A DNA stretch of 64,000 bases from Corallococcus sp. EGB (GTDB taxonomy: Bacteria > Myxococcota > Myxococcia > Myxococcales > Myxococcaceae), in the NCBI RefSeq assembly GCF_019968905.1, contig NZ_CP079946.1, positions 8,777,356 through 8,841,355 on the forward strand, in the 5' to 3' direction. This document shows, piece by piece, positions 8,959 to 17,421 of this stretch. Position numbers and translations under genes: made by a program. The first letter of the stretch is position 1. Each line of letters opens with the position of its first letter. The notes beneath the pieces are model-generated. The model was not told where the DNA came from. It worked only from the letters and a program-made list of their open reading frames with translations, and ran no database searches.

Positions 8959-10134
8959 TCACCCCCATTCACCCCGGTAGGTCGGGGCCTCTTCCACGAC
9001 GCGGCCATTCGAGATGAGCAGCAGCGTGCGGAAGTGCTCGCACACCTCCCCGGCCTTCGCGTGCCGGAAGAACACCGGCGCGCCCAGGGGCAGCGGCACC
9101 GGGCCCGTGTACGCGATGGGCGTCTGCACCTCCCCCGCGCCCTCCAGCGGGAGGAGCCTGGCGCCCTCGGGCAGGTAGGGCGCCGGCAGCTTGTCCACGC
9201 CCGCCGCCCCAGAGGCCACGTAGCCTCCGCCCTGCAGCGTGAAGAGGCCCGGGCCGGGACGCCGCGTGACGGGGATGGCGAACGCCACCGCGGGCTGGTG
9301 GCGGAAGCCGCGGTAGCCGTCGAAGAGCGCGGGCGAGTACAGGCCGCTGCCCGCGGTGAGCTCGGTGACGCTGGTGTCCTCGCGCGTGGACTCCAGGCTG
9401 CCGGTGCCGCCGCCGTTCACGAAGCGCGGCGCGAAGCCCGCGTCCTTCAGCGCGGCCACCACCGCCTGCCGGCGCGCGTGCACGCGGCCCACGGATGCCC
9501 GCTTGAGCGCGCGGATGACCACGTTCTTCGCCCCCGCGTGCGGAGCGGCGTCCGGCACGCCCGCGAGCTGGGCCTCGTAGCCCATGACGCCCGCCAGGAA
9601 CACGGCGTCCCCTTCCGCCGCGATGCCGCTGGCCACCGCCAGCGCGTCCTCCGGCGAGCGCACCGGCGAGCGGTGCACCCCGAAGCGCAGGCCCGGCAGG
9701 TCCACGGACAGGTCCACGTCCAGGCACAGCGGCGCACGCGTGCCGTGGCGCCTCGCGGCCCGGGCGGCGAGCGCCACGTGCTCCACCGAGTCGATCATCA
9801 GCGTCACGGGCGCTGGCGGCCGGCACAGCTCCGCCAGGGCCTCGGCATCCACGACGGGGTAGCCCATGAGCAGGTCGGTAAAGCCGCGCTCGCGAAGGCG
9901 CACGGCCTCGTCGGCGCTGAAGCACATGAGGCCCTGGAAGCCGGGATGCCCATCGAGCACCCGCCGCAGCAGCGCGACGCACCGCACCGACTTGGTGGCC
10001 ACCCGCACCGGCAGCCCCCCGGCGCGCCTCAGCAGCGCCGCCGCGTTCTCGCCCAGCAGGTCCAGGTCCGCGAAGGCCAACGGCAGCCGCCGTCCCTCCA
10101 GTGCCCGGGCGTAGTAGGCGTAATCACGCGGCAT
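8959..10134 (-). CDS. PLP-dependent amino acid deaminase/aldolase (D-threonine aldolase-like)
   Basis: A 391-residue fold-type III PLP enzyme. The N-terminal alanine-racemase-like barrel contains RVATKSVRC, where the Lys is the expected Schiff-base residue, followed by GFQGLMCFSADEAVRL and TLMIDSVEHV. The glycine-rich phosphate site is VNGGGTGSLES. The C-terminal beta-domain carries FFRHAKAGEVCEHF, with His and Cys positioned like the metal-binding residues of D-threonine aldolase and D-serine dehydratase. The reaction is probably retro-aldol cleavage or deamination of a beta-hydroxy D-amino acid; the exact substrate is not determinable. ATG 10134 follows GGAGG by 7 bases. It is the first gene of the operon with the flavoenzyme. 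Confidence 0.85.
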   Translation of the reverse strand: MPRDYAYYARALEGRRLPLAFADLDLLGENAAALLRRAGGLPVRVATKSVRCVALLRRVLDGHPGFQGLMCFSADEAVRLRERGFTDLLMGYPVVDAEALAELCRPPAPVTLMIDSVEHVALAARAARRHGTRAPLCLDVDLSVDLPGLRFGVHRSPVRSPEDALAVASGIAAEGDAVFLAGVMGYEAQLAGVPDAAPHAGAKNVVIRALKRASVGRVHARRQAVVAALKDAGFAPRFVNGGGTGSLESTREDTSVTELTAGSGLYSPALFDGYRGFRHQPAVAFAIPVTRRPGPGLFTLQGGGYVASGAAGVDKLPAPYLPEGARLLPLEGAGEVQTPIAYTGPVPLPLGAPVFFRHAKAGEVCEHFRTLLLISNGRVVEEAPTYRGEWG

Positions 10135-10524
10135 TTCAGGCCTCCGGACGCGGTGACGCAGGGAGCGGCCATCATCGCCGCGCCCCGTCAGGGTGGGGAC
10201 GTCCCGGCGGCGGGCCCGTGGGGTGGTGGACACGTGGGTGGGAGTCGCCAGAAAAGGGGCAGCGCGCCGGACATTCCTGGGGGAACGCCCGGCGCGCGCA
10301 CACGCGGATTCTTCGACTCCTAGGGTCGGCCCACCCCCCCGGAAGGGCACGGAACGCCATGGTGCCGTCAGCCGAAATTCATTTCTATTGAGGAAATCAC
10401 GCGAGTCTTAAACGACTCGGGGGTCTGGGAATCACTCCCCACCTGGATAGGCGGAAGAAACGCGCATTCCATTTCCGACCTTACACGTCTTCCAATGGGC
10501 CCCAGCGGCTATAGCAAGTAAACC
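10135..10524. other. intergenic region between divergent aldolase and LuxR genes
   Basis: 390 bases without a gene. The part near 10375-10420 is AT-richer than its surroundings and contains an inverted repeat, CGAGTC (10402-10407) and GACTCG (10414-10419). This is the shared upstream region of two divergent transcripts and probably holds both promoters, but I see no clear -35/-10 pair. TATAGC at 10510-10515 is too close to the GTG to be convincing. Confidence 0.4.
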
Positions 10525-11652
10525 GTGATTGATTTGATTTCCGAGGACCAACGTCTCTTGCAGGAGATGGAGGGCCTGCTGGAGGGATTGGAGCCTGGCT
10601 CCGAGGCCCTGCCGGCGGTCCTCGTCGCGCTCCGCAACGCCTTGCGCGCGGAGCGGACGGCGGCCTTCGGCGTGGATGTGGGCCCGGACCGCTATCACAC
10701 GGCGTTCGTGCACGGCGTGGGCTTCGCGCAGCCGCCCTCGGTCCTGGCGGAGCTGTTCGACGCGTCGCTGCCGCCGGCGGGGAGCCGCTTCGGCTATTTC
10801 GATCCCGCGCGTCCGCCCCTGGCCCAGCGCAACCGCGCGATGCGCTTCTCACCGCTGGGGCTGTCAGAGCCGCTGCGGGCCCTGCCCATCACGGGCGAGG
10901 GCGCGGGGCCGCTGTGGGAGCGGCTGGGATTGAGCGAGGAGGAGTGGGAGCACGCGCGGACGCAGCTCGCCGGGGCCACGGCCAATCTCTACCGGCAATT
11001 GGGATTGGAGCACCTGGCGCAGCTGCGGGTGCTGGTGTGTGAAGGCGACATGATGCTGGGCTGGGTGGGCGCCTTCCGGAGCGAACCCTTCACGGAGCGG
11101 GAGCAGCGGCTGCTGCAGGCGCTGACGCCCGCCATCCAGCGGCGGATGGCCATGGACCGGCGGCTGCGCGAGGCGGGCCTGCTGGGTCCGGCGCTGGGCG
11201 CGGCGCTGGAGGTGCTGGGGCGGCCCGCGTGGGTCGTCACGTTCAGCGGCCGGGTGATGCACGCGAACAAGGCGGGACAGGCGCGGTGGGAGCAGGACGC
11301 CCAGGGGCTGGCCGCGCAGGTGCGCGAGTGCCTGCGGAGCACGCCGGGCACGGGGCCGCTGTTCTCCTCCGGGCCGCTGCGCACGCAGGGGCTGCCGGAC
11401 CACTACCTGGTGCTGGACCCCGGGCCGCCGATGGAGCCGACCTCGCGCCTGCCGGTGCTGACCCAGCGCTGGGGGCTCACCGCGCGCGAGGCGCAGGTGC
11501 TGGAGCACGTGGTGCAGGGCGAGACGAACAAGGCCATTGCCCTGCACCTGGGCTGCGCCGAGCGCACGGTGGAGGTGCACGTCACGCACCTCTTGAACAA
11601 GGCCCAGGTGGAGAGCCGCTCCGCGCTCATCTCGCGCTTCTTCCAGTCCTGA
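10525..11652 (+). CDS. LuxR-type transcriptional regulator
   Basis: A 375-residue DNA-binding regulator. The first ~200 residues are a sensory-type region with no motif I can name (GAF-like in pattern). Around 215-285 a PAS-like segment appears (PAWVVTFSGRVMHANKAG). The C-terminal 60 residues are a GerE/LuxR helix-turn-helix: LTAREAQVLEHVVQGETN, KAIALHLGCAERTVEVHV, then NKAQVESRSAL. No N-terminal response-regulator Asp motif is visible, so it is not a classic two-component regulator. The start is GTG 10525; an alternative start would be ATG 10567. Target unknown; the neighbours do not identify it. Confidence 0.8.
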   Translation: MIDLISEDQRLLQEMEGLLEGLEPGSEALPAVLVALRNALRAERTAAFGVDVGPDRYHTAFVHGVGFAQPPSVLAELFDASLPPAGSRFGYFDPARPPLAQRNRAMRFSPLGLSEPLRALPITGEGAGPLWERLGLSEEEWEHARTQLAGATANLYRQLGLEHLAQLRVLVCEGDMMLGWVGAFRSEPFTEREQRLLQALTPAIQRRMAMDRRLREAGLLGPALGAALEVLGRPAWVVTFSGRVMHANKAGQARWEQDAQGLAAQVRECLRSTPGTGPLFSSGPLRTQGLPDHYLVLDPGPPMEPTSRLPVLTQRWGLTAREAQVLEHVVQGETNKAIALHLGCAERTVEVHVTHLLNKAQVESRSALISRFFQS

Positions 11653-11694
11653 CGGGCCGGTGGGGACGGGCCGGGGCGTGACTAGGATGGAGGG

Positions 11695-12846
11695 ATGGAC
11701 GACGCGCTCTTGAGGAAGGCGTTGGCTCGCGCCGACGCCGCGGTGGCGAAGGGGCCGCACGCGGCCGGGGCGGAGGGCCGGCGCCGCACGCTGCACGTGG
11801 CGATGGGAGACCCGCAGGCGGACTTCGAGCGGGTGCTGTCCATCCTCTCGTTGCATGGGCTGCTGGACGGAGCGGGAGGGCTGCGGCCGGACGTGTGCCT
11901 GGTGTCCGTGGGCGACCACTTCGACTGGGGGCCCGCGGCGGACCGCGAGCGCGTGGCCCGAAGCGCGCTCCGTCTGGTGGCGTGGCTCGCGTCCCATCCG
12001 GCGGACCAGGCGGTGATGCTCCTGGGCAACCACGACCTGGGGCGCGTGGGAGAGCTGGCGGGCTTCAGCGATGAGACCTTCCGCGCCGCGCAGAGGGACG
12101 CGGATCAGGTCTACGCGGGGGATGACACCGACGCGGCGGCGGAGCGGGCCTTCCTCCAGCGCTGGCCGGGGCTGCCGAGCGCGGAGCTGGCGGCGCGCGA
12201 CTTCAGCAGTTGGACCGGGGAGCAGCGTGCATGGGTGGAGCACCTGCTGCGCGCGCGGCGCTTCCGCGTGGCGCATGCGGTTGGGGACTCGATGGTGGTG
12301 CTGCACGCGGGCGTCACGCGCGCGGACCTGCGGGTCGTGGGGCTCGCGCCCGAGCGGTGGGCGGATGCGCGCGCGGTGGCGGAGGCGCTCAACGGGGTGA
12401 TGGACCGGGCGGTGGCGGCGTGGAAGGGCGGGCCGCTCGTGCTGCCGGGGCTGCACCACCCGGGCAACGCGAAGGAGGGCGAAGGGCTGGGCATCTTCTA
12501 CCAGCGGCCCAGCCTCCTGGCGGAGGACGCGGAGCGCGTGCGGGGGACGCCCCGGCGCAGGTTCGATCCCCGGGACCTGCCGCGGGGACTGGTCCAGGTG
12601 GTGGGCCACACGCGGGACAAGCGGGTGCGGGAGCTGGTGTCGGCGCCGGGGCCCGCGCGCGATGGGGTGCTGCGCCACCTGGTGACGGATGGGGCGCGCG
12701 TGGACTACGCGCACGGCCCGCCGCCAGCGACGGGCCCGGGCGAGGCGGTGATGGTGTTCACCGACGGCGCGATGCGCGAGGGCCGCGCGGAGGACTTCGA
12801 GCTGTTCGACCTGGATGCACGGCGCGCGGTGAAGCGAGCTCCGTGA
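11695..12846 (+). CDS. calcineurin-like metallophosphoesterase
   Basis: A 383-residue metallophosphoesterase. The metal-site series is present in modified form: MGDPQADF (around residue 38; the first Asp motif, with Gln in place of the usual His), SVGDHFDWG (second Asp) and LLGNHDLGR (the GNHD motif). Distal metal-binding His candidates are VVLHAGVT and VVGHTRD. The protein would hydrolyse a phosphodiester or phosphomonoester with two metals; the substrate is unknown. The GDxH-to-GDxQ change is noted as a finding. ATG 11695 follows GGAGGG closely. It ends 50 bases before a convergent thioredoxin gene, with a hairpin between. Confidence 0.8.
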   Translation: MDDALLRKALARADAAVAKGPHAAGAEGRRRTLHVAMGDPQADFERVLSILSLHGLLDGAGGLRPDVCLVSVGDHFDWGPAADRERVARSALRLVAWLASHPADQAVMLLGNHDLGRVGELAGFSDETFRAAQRDADQVYAGDDTDAAAERAFLQRWPGLPSAELAARDFSSWTGEQRAWVEHLLRARRFRVAHAVGDSMVVLHAGVTRADLRVVGLAPERWADARAVAEALNGVMDRAVAAWKGGPLVLPGLHHPGNAKEGEGLGIFYQRPSLLAEDAERVRGTPRRRFDPRDLPRGLVQVVGHTRDKRVRELVSAPGPARDGVLRHLVTDGARVDYAHGPPPATGPGEAVMVFTDGAMREGRAEDFELFDLDARRAVKRAP

Positions 12847-12847
12847 A

Positions 12848-12883
12848 CCTTCGCGCGTGCCCCATGCAGGGCACACGCGAGGG
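12848..12883. terminator. hairpin between convergent genes
   Basis: A 15-base left arm (12848-12862) pairs with a 15-base right arm (12869-12883) with one mismatch and one G-T wobble, over a 6-base loop. It starts 1 base after the phosphoesterase stop and precedes the end of the thioredoxin gene at 12896. No T-run follows on either strand, so it may need Rho or act only as an RNA 3' end stabiliser. Confidence 0.6.
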
Positions 12884-12895
12884 AGGGGGTCACTG

Positions 12896-14275
12896 CTACG
12901 GAGCCGCGCCCGGCACGGCGGCGGGCGACTTGAGGCCGGCGAGCTTCTTCTCCAGCGCCTCCACCTGACGCGGAGACACCTGCGCGGCGGGCAGCGTCCT
13001 GGCGAAGGTCAGCGCCTCCTCCAGCGTCTTCACGGCGCCCGCGGTGTCCTTGCGCGCGACCTGGATGTCCGCGCGGCCGGAGAGGACGGACAGCCTGCGG
13101 GCCCCCTGCACCCGCGCGAGGGCCCGGTCGTTCGCGGCGAGCGCGTCATCCAACCGGCCCGACAGGCGGTACAGCGTCGCGAGCCGCGCGGGCGGGTTGT
13201 AGTCCTGGGGCAGGTCCTTCTCGCTCTGCTCCAGCGCGGGGATGGCCCGCTGCGGCTGCTCCAGCGTCATCGCCGCGAGCATGCGGTGCGAGTCGAACAC
13301 GCTGCGCGCCTCGGGGTTCGGCGCCTTCGCGGCCTCGGCCTCCAGGTACGTCAGCCACTCCTGGGCCACCTGCTTCGCGCCCGCGGCGTCCTGGTCCTGC
13401 TTGCGCGCCTCCACCAGCACCTCGTACAGGCCGGAGCGGTCATCCGCCGCCATCTCGATGGCGGGCGGCGCCAGCACCTCGCGCGCCTTCGCCTCCAGCG
13501 TGTGCCGCAGGTCCGCCGCCTCGGGCGTGCCCTCGGGGAGGGCCAGCGCGCAGGTGAGGCCGTTGAGGACGCTGTTGGCCTGGTTGAGCGAGCGCGGCAC
13601 CGACGGCAGCTCCGCCACCGCCTTCCGCGCGCAGGGCTCGTACTGCTTCGCCCCGTATTGCGCCATCAGCAGCGACTCCAGCGCACGGCCCCGGCGGGAC
13701 CAGTCCGCGGGGGCCTCCGCGAGCGCGAGCGTCAGGGCCTCCGCGGCCTCCGCGGGCTTGCGCTCGCCGTAGAGGGCATCGCCCCGGGCGAGCAGCGCGT
13801 CCGCGCCGGTGGCGCCGCCCTTGTAGGCGCGCTCGCCGTCCTCGAAGAGGCGCTCCAGCTGCGGCACCGTCGCGCTGCCGGCGAAGCGCAGCAGGGCCTT
13901 CTCCTCGCGCGGGTCGATGATGAAGAAGGTGGGCCAGAACTCCACCGGGTACTTCTCCTGGAACGCCGCGTTCTGGGTCAGGTCGGTGTTGAGCTCCAGC
14001 CACACGAAGCGGTTCGCCTGCTTCGCCAGCGCCTTGTCCGTGAAGACATACGCGCGCATGGAGCGGCAGGTGTGGCACCACGGCGCCCAGGTGTCGACGA
14101 ACAGGGGCACGCCCTTCGCCTTCGCGTCCGCGAGCGCGCGGGCGTAGTCATCCGGGATGAAGGGCAGTGGGCCTTCGGCGTGGGCCTCGGCGGACGCGGT
14201 CGCGGGCGCGTTGGCGTTCGTGGCCGTGCAGGCGATGGACCCCGACAGGAGCAGACAGGCGAGGAGGGAGCGCAT
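12896..14275 (-). CDS. thioredoxin-family lipoprotein with TPR-like C-terminal region
   Basis: A 459-residue exported protein. The N-terminus is a hydrophobic signal ending in SIAC, a lipobox-like site. The thioredoxin domain (around residues 30-140) contains FVDTWAPWCHTCRSM with the redox Cys-x2-Cys, and PTFFIIDPREEKALL with the cis-proline loop. The remaining 300 residues are Ala/Leu/Arg-rich helices that look like tetratricopeptide repeats (for example ALTLALAEAPADWSRRGRAL and LATLYRLSGRLDDALAAND). A periplasmic disulfide/thiol role with a protein-binding scaffold is likely; the client is unknown. Start ATG 14275 places the signal at the true N-terminus. Confidence 0.8.
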   Translation of the reverse strand: MRSLLACLLLSGSIACTATNANAPATASAEAHAEGPLPFIPDDYARALADAKAKGVPLFVDTWAPWCHTCRSMRAYVFTDKALAKQANRFVWLELNTDLTQNAAFQEKYPVEFWPTFFIIDPREEKALLRFAGSATVPQLERLFEDGERAYKGGATGADALLARGDALYGERKPAEAAEALTLALAEAPADWSRRGRALESLLMAQYGAKQYEPCARKAVAELPSVPRSLNQANSVLNGLTCALALPEGTPEAADLRHTLEAKAREVLAPPAIEMAADDRSGLYEVLVEARKQDQDAAGAKQVAQEWLTYLEAEAAKAPNPEARSVFDSHRMLAAMTLEQPQRAIPALEQSEKDLPQDYNPPARLATLYRLSGRLDDALAANDRALARVQGARRLSVLSGRADIQVARKDTAGAVKTLEEALTFARTLPAAQVSPRQVEALEKKLAGLKSPAAVPGAAP

Positions 14276-14379
14276 GCGGCGCACCCTACCGCGCCTCTCC
14301 AGGGGTGTCCCCGGTGGACAGAGTGCGCACACTTGTCTGGGCACCGCGCGGCGTGCGTGGTGTCCTGCGCCCGGCCCCT

Positions 14380-16131
14380 ATGCCCATGAAGGACCCTCGC
14401 GCCCTGCGCACCGCCCTCGCGTCCGCCCTGGACGCCCTGCCCGCCTCCGAGCGCTTCCCCGACGGAGGCGACGCCGACGTGGCCCGCCGCCTGGCCGAGC
14501 GCCTGCGCCGCGACCTGCTGCCCCGCCTGGGCTCCGGCGACGGGGATGTGCCCCTGCTCCTCGTGGCCATCGCCGGGCCCAACAACGTCGGGAAGTCCAC
14601 GCTCTTCAACGCGCTGGCGAAGGCGCCCCTGTCGCCCGCGCGTCCCGAGGGCGGGCTCACCAAGCAGTGCCTGGCCGCTTCGAATCCGGAGACGTGGACG
14701 GGCGCGCTGAAGGACGTGCTCACCCAGCGCTACGACATCGTCCCCGTGGCCCACGGCACGGTGGCGCCGGTGGACGAGCCCGGGCCTCCGGGCCGGCTTT
14801 ACCTGGTGCTGTCGGACGCGGTGCCACGCGGGCTGCTGGTGATGGACACGCCCGACTTCGACAGCGTGTACCGCGACAACCGCGAGCGGGCCGAGGCGCT
14901 GCTCGTCACGGTGGACGTGCTGGCGTTCGTGGTGAGCCGGCAGACGTACCAGAACGCGGCGCTGGTGGACTTCCTGCGCGCGGCGGTGGGCCACGGCAGG
15001 CCGTACCTGCTCGTCTACAACGAGGCCACGCGCGAGGACGTGGCGCGCGGACACCTGGACAAGCTGGCCCAGGACGTGGGCCACCCGCCCATCGCTCGCT
15101 ACCTGGCGCCGCATCAGCCGGACGTGGAGGCGGGGCTGAAGCCGCTGGCCACGGAGGCGCTGGATGGACGGCCGCCGCTCGCCGCGCTGCTGGGACAGGC
15201 GGAGCATGCGCGTGAGCTGAAGGCGCGGGCGTTGGAGGCCTCGCTGTCGGATGCGCGCTCGGAGCTGGACGCGGTGGCGCGGGCGGCGATCCGCGCGGCC
15301 CGTGAACCGGAGCGGCTGCGGCAGCGGCTGCGGCACGACCTGCTGGGCATCGGCGCGCAGGCGGCGCTGAAGGCCGTGCCCGCGGACGTGCTCGTGGACG
15401 CGTTCCGCGACGAGTTGGATGCGCGCAGCACCTTCCACCGCTTCGTTCGCCTGCCGTTCCGCGGGCTGGCCACGGCGCTCACGTTCGTGAGCCGCAAGGT
15501 GCGTGATTCCTTCACCGGGCCCCGGCCCCAGGAGGCGCTGCCCACGCAGGCGGTGGATGAATCGCTGAAGGACGGGCTGCGCAGGCTGGTGGATGCCTTC
15601 GCGCCGGAGGTGGCCGCGTGGCGCGGCGACGCGGAGACCCGGGAGATGCTGGCGCAGTCCTTCGGGCCCGCGATGCTCGGCCGCCTGGACGCCCCGCTGG
15701 ACCTGGGCGCGCTGCACGCGCACGCGGCGGACCGGGCGACGCTGTATGACTTCTGCCGTCAGCTGGTGGGGAGCGAGCTGCAGGGCGGCATGCGCGAGGA
15801 GCTGCTCCAGACGCTCACCACGCTGGTGTACTCGGTGCCGTCCGGGGCGGCGGCGGTGGTGACGGTGGCCACCGGCGGCTTCGGGCACGACGCGGTGGTG
15901 TGGGCGGGGACGCTCCTGTCCACGCCGCTCCTGGAGCGCTTCGTGGACCTGCTGGGCGCCCAGGTGCGCGCGACGGTGACGCGCAAGTGGGCGGACGCGC
16001 ACGGGGCCACGCTGGCGCAGGCGCTGGAGACCCGCTTTTTCGCGGAACTCCTGTCCCACCTGGACACCCAGGCGGAGGGCTGGCTGCGCACCGCCTCCAC
16101 CCTGGAGGCGGCACGGCGGGCGGCGGAGTAG
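14380..16131 (+). CDS. dynamin-like GTPase-domain protein
   Basis: A 583-residue P-loop GTPase. Motifs: G1 GPNNVGKST (around residue 66) and G3 DTPDFDSVYRDN (around 157). The usual G4 NKxD is replaced by a YNEAT-type segment after LLV, so base specificity is unclear. A long helical region (around 250-580) with membrane-facing hydrophobic stretches near 485-530 (ALVYSVPSG, VVWAGTLLSTPLLERFVDL) follows, as in dynamin-like or membrane-remodelling GTPases. A second gene with the same DTPDxxSV arrangement lies at 37739-39448. The start is ATG 14380 (14386 also possible); no good ribosome binding site is visible. Confidence 0.75.
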   Translation: MPMKDPRALRTALASALDALPASERFPDGGDADVARRLAERLRRDLLPRLGSGDGDVPLLLVAIAGPNNVGKSTLFNALAKAPLSPARPEGGLTKQCLAASNPETWTGALKDVLTQRYDIVPVAHGTVAPVDEPGPPGRLYLVLSDAVPRGLLVMDTPDFDSVYRDNRERAEALLVTVDVLAFVVSRQTYQNAALVDFLRAAVGHGRPYLLVYNEATREDVARGHLDKLAQDVGHPPIARYLAPHQPDVEAGLKPLATEALDGRPPLAALLGQAEHARELKARALEASLSDARSELDAVARAAIRAAREPERLRQRLRHDLLGIGAQAALKAVPADVLVDAFRDELDARSTFHRFVRLPFRGLATALTFVSRKVRDSFTGPRPQEALPTQAVDESLKDGLRRLVDAFAPEVAAWRGDAETREMLAQSFGPAMLGRLDAPLDLGALHAHAADRATLYDFCRQLVGSELQGGMREELLQTLTTLVYSVPSGAAAVVTVATGGFGHDAVVWAGTLLSTPLLERFVDLLGAQVRATVTRKWADAHGATLAQALETRFFAELLSHLDTQAEGWLRTASTLEAARRAAE

Positions 16132-16218
16132 GCGGCGGGTGCCTGACAGGCCGCCGCCTCGGGGAGGGCAGCGAGACTTCGTGCCTCACCGCCACCGATG
16201 CGTCATGCTGGGTCCGCC

Positions 16219-17283
16219 ATGACCGGTCCGGGCCCGGAGGCGGGTTCGCCTCTCATCCTGTCGTTCCGTCACCTGCTGACCGAGTCCGTCAGTGCGTTCC
16301 TCGACGAGGCGGACATGACGTGTCCGCAGACGGCGGACTCGCTCAGCGAGCTGCTGGTGACGCTGTCGCGCTACCGCGAGGAGGGCGCGCTGCTGTTCCC
16401 CACCGCGTTCGTGGGAGACGACCTGGGCATGATGATGGAGCTCCTGGGCGGACACGATCCGATTCCGCTCGGCGTGGGGCCGCGCAACCGCGCCACCATC
16501 CAGCGGGCGCTCAAGCAGTGCGCGCCGTTGGGCCAGGGGCGCTGGTGGGCGCTGTACCTGCTGCGCGAGCCGGCGGGCCTGTCCTACGGCATCTTCCGCA
16601 CGGATCCGTTCCCCCTGTCGGAGACGCCGCTGGAGCGCCTGCGGCACGCGCCGGACCGGGGCGCGCGCGTGGTGGGCGTGTTGCAGCTGGCGGACAACAT
16701 CATCGAGCTGCGTGGATGTGGCGGCCTGTGCCGGCACGTGTACCTGTCCGGCGCCCGCACTGATTTGGAGCCGCCCTCGGTGGTGCTGGACGCGCTGGCG
16801 AGCGCTGTGACCGAGCAGGTCCTGCCCTCCAGCCGCGAGCACGCGCGGGGCTTCTTCCGGCGGGTGCTGTTCGAGGTGATGCAGTCGTCGCACGGCACGC
16901 TGGTGGCGGTGCTGCCCCGGGAGCGCGCGGGTTCGGCGCTGTTCGTGGACGGCATCCTGCTGCCCCGGCCCATGGACGTGGTGGCGCTGTTGGATCGGCA
17001 TCACGCGACGCAGGAGGGCACCGCGGCGTCGGCGGTGCGTGCGACCGCGCAGCTCTTGCGCGGCATGATGGCCACTGACGGCATCACCGTGCTGCGCGCG
17101 GATGGGTGCATCCTCGGGTACAACGTCTTCGTGCGTCACCCGGAGACGCTGACCCGGCAGCCCGGCTTCTTCGGCGGGGCGCGGCGGCGGACGTACGAGG
17201 TGCTGTGCGCGGCCCTGGGCAGCGAACTCGCCGCGGCGTTCATCCGTTCACAGGATGGTGACGTCGCCTGCCGTCGCGCGTGA
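16219..17283 (+). CDS. DAC-like (DACNV-type) sensor domain protein
   Basis: A 354-residue protein whose second half resembles the diadenylate cyclase (DAC) fold: HGTLVAVLPRER, SALFVDGILLPRPMDV, ATDGITVLRADGCILGYNVFV and GGARRRTYEVL. In true DAC enzymes the corresponding motifs are DGA and RHR; here they read DGI and RRR. Catalysis is therefore doubtful and nucleotide sensing is more likely. I infer the DACNV group, a predicted sensor variant of DAC. The N-terminal half (around 1-180) is a separate domain with no motif I can name. It ends 138 bases before the proposed traA start on the same strand. The start is ATG 16219; ATG 16198 is also in frame. Confidence 0.6.
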   Translation: MTGPGPEAGSPLILSFRHLLTESVSAFLDEADMTCPQTADSLSELLVTLSRYREEGALLFPTAFVGDDLGMMMELLGGHDPIPLGVGPRNRATIQRALKQCAPLGQGRWWALYLLREPAGLSYGIFRTDPFPLSETPLERLRHAPDRGARVVGVLQLADNIIELRGCGGLCRHVYLSGARTDLEPPSVVLDALASAVTEQVLPSSREHARGFFRRVLFEVMQSSHGTLVAVLPRERAGSALFVDGILLPRPMDVVALLDRHHATQEGTAASAVRATAQLLRGMMATDGITVLRADGCILGYNVFVRHPETLTRQPGFFGGARRRTYEVLCAALGSELAAAFIRSQDGDVACRRA

Positions 17284-17421
17284 CGTTTCCGGTTTTGCAT
17301 GCTGTCCTGATTGACTGCGGTTCCGAGGAGCGGAGGACCCTGGAGGTCACATTCCGCACGGGGACTCGGGACATGGCCGATTGTTGGCAACGTCAACCCA
17401 ATCTGTAAGGCTGCGCACGTT

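Noticed and set aside
12550-12580. GGTTCGATCC resembling a tRNA T-loop
   Set aside because: It lies in frame within the phosphoesterase gene and no acceptor or anticodon stems surround it.
17370-17400. TGGCC...TTGG resembling a sigma-54 promoter before traA
   Set aside because: Spacing and the second element do not match TGGCAC-N5-TTGC.
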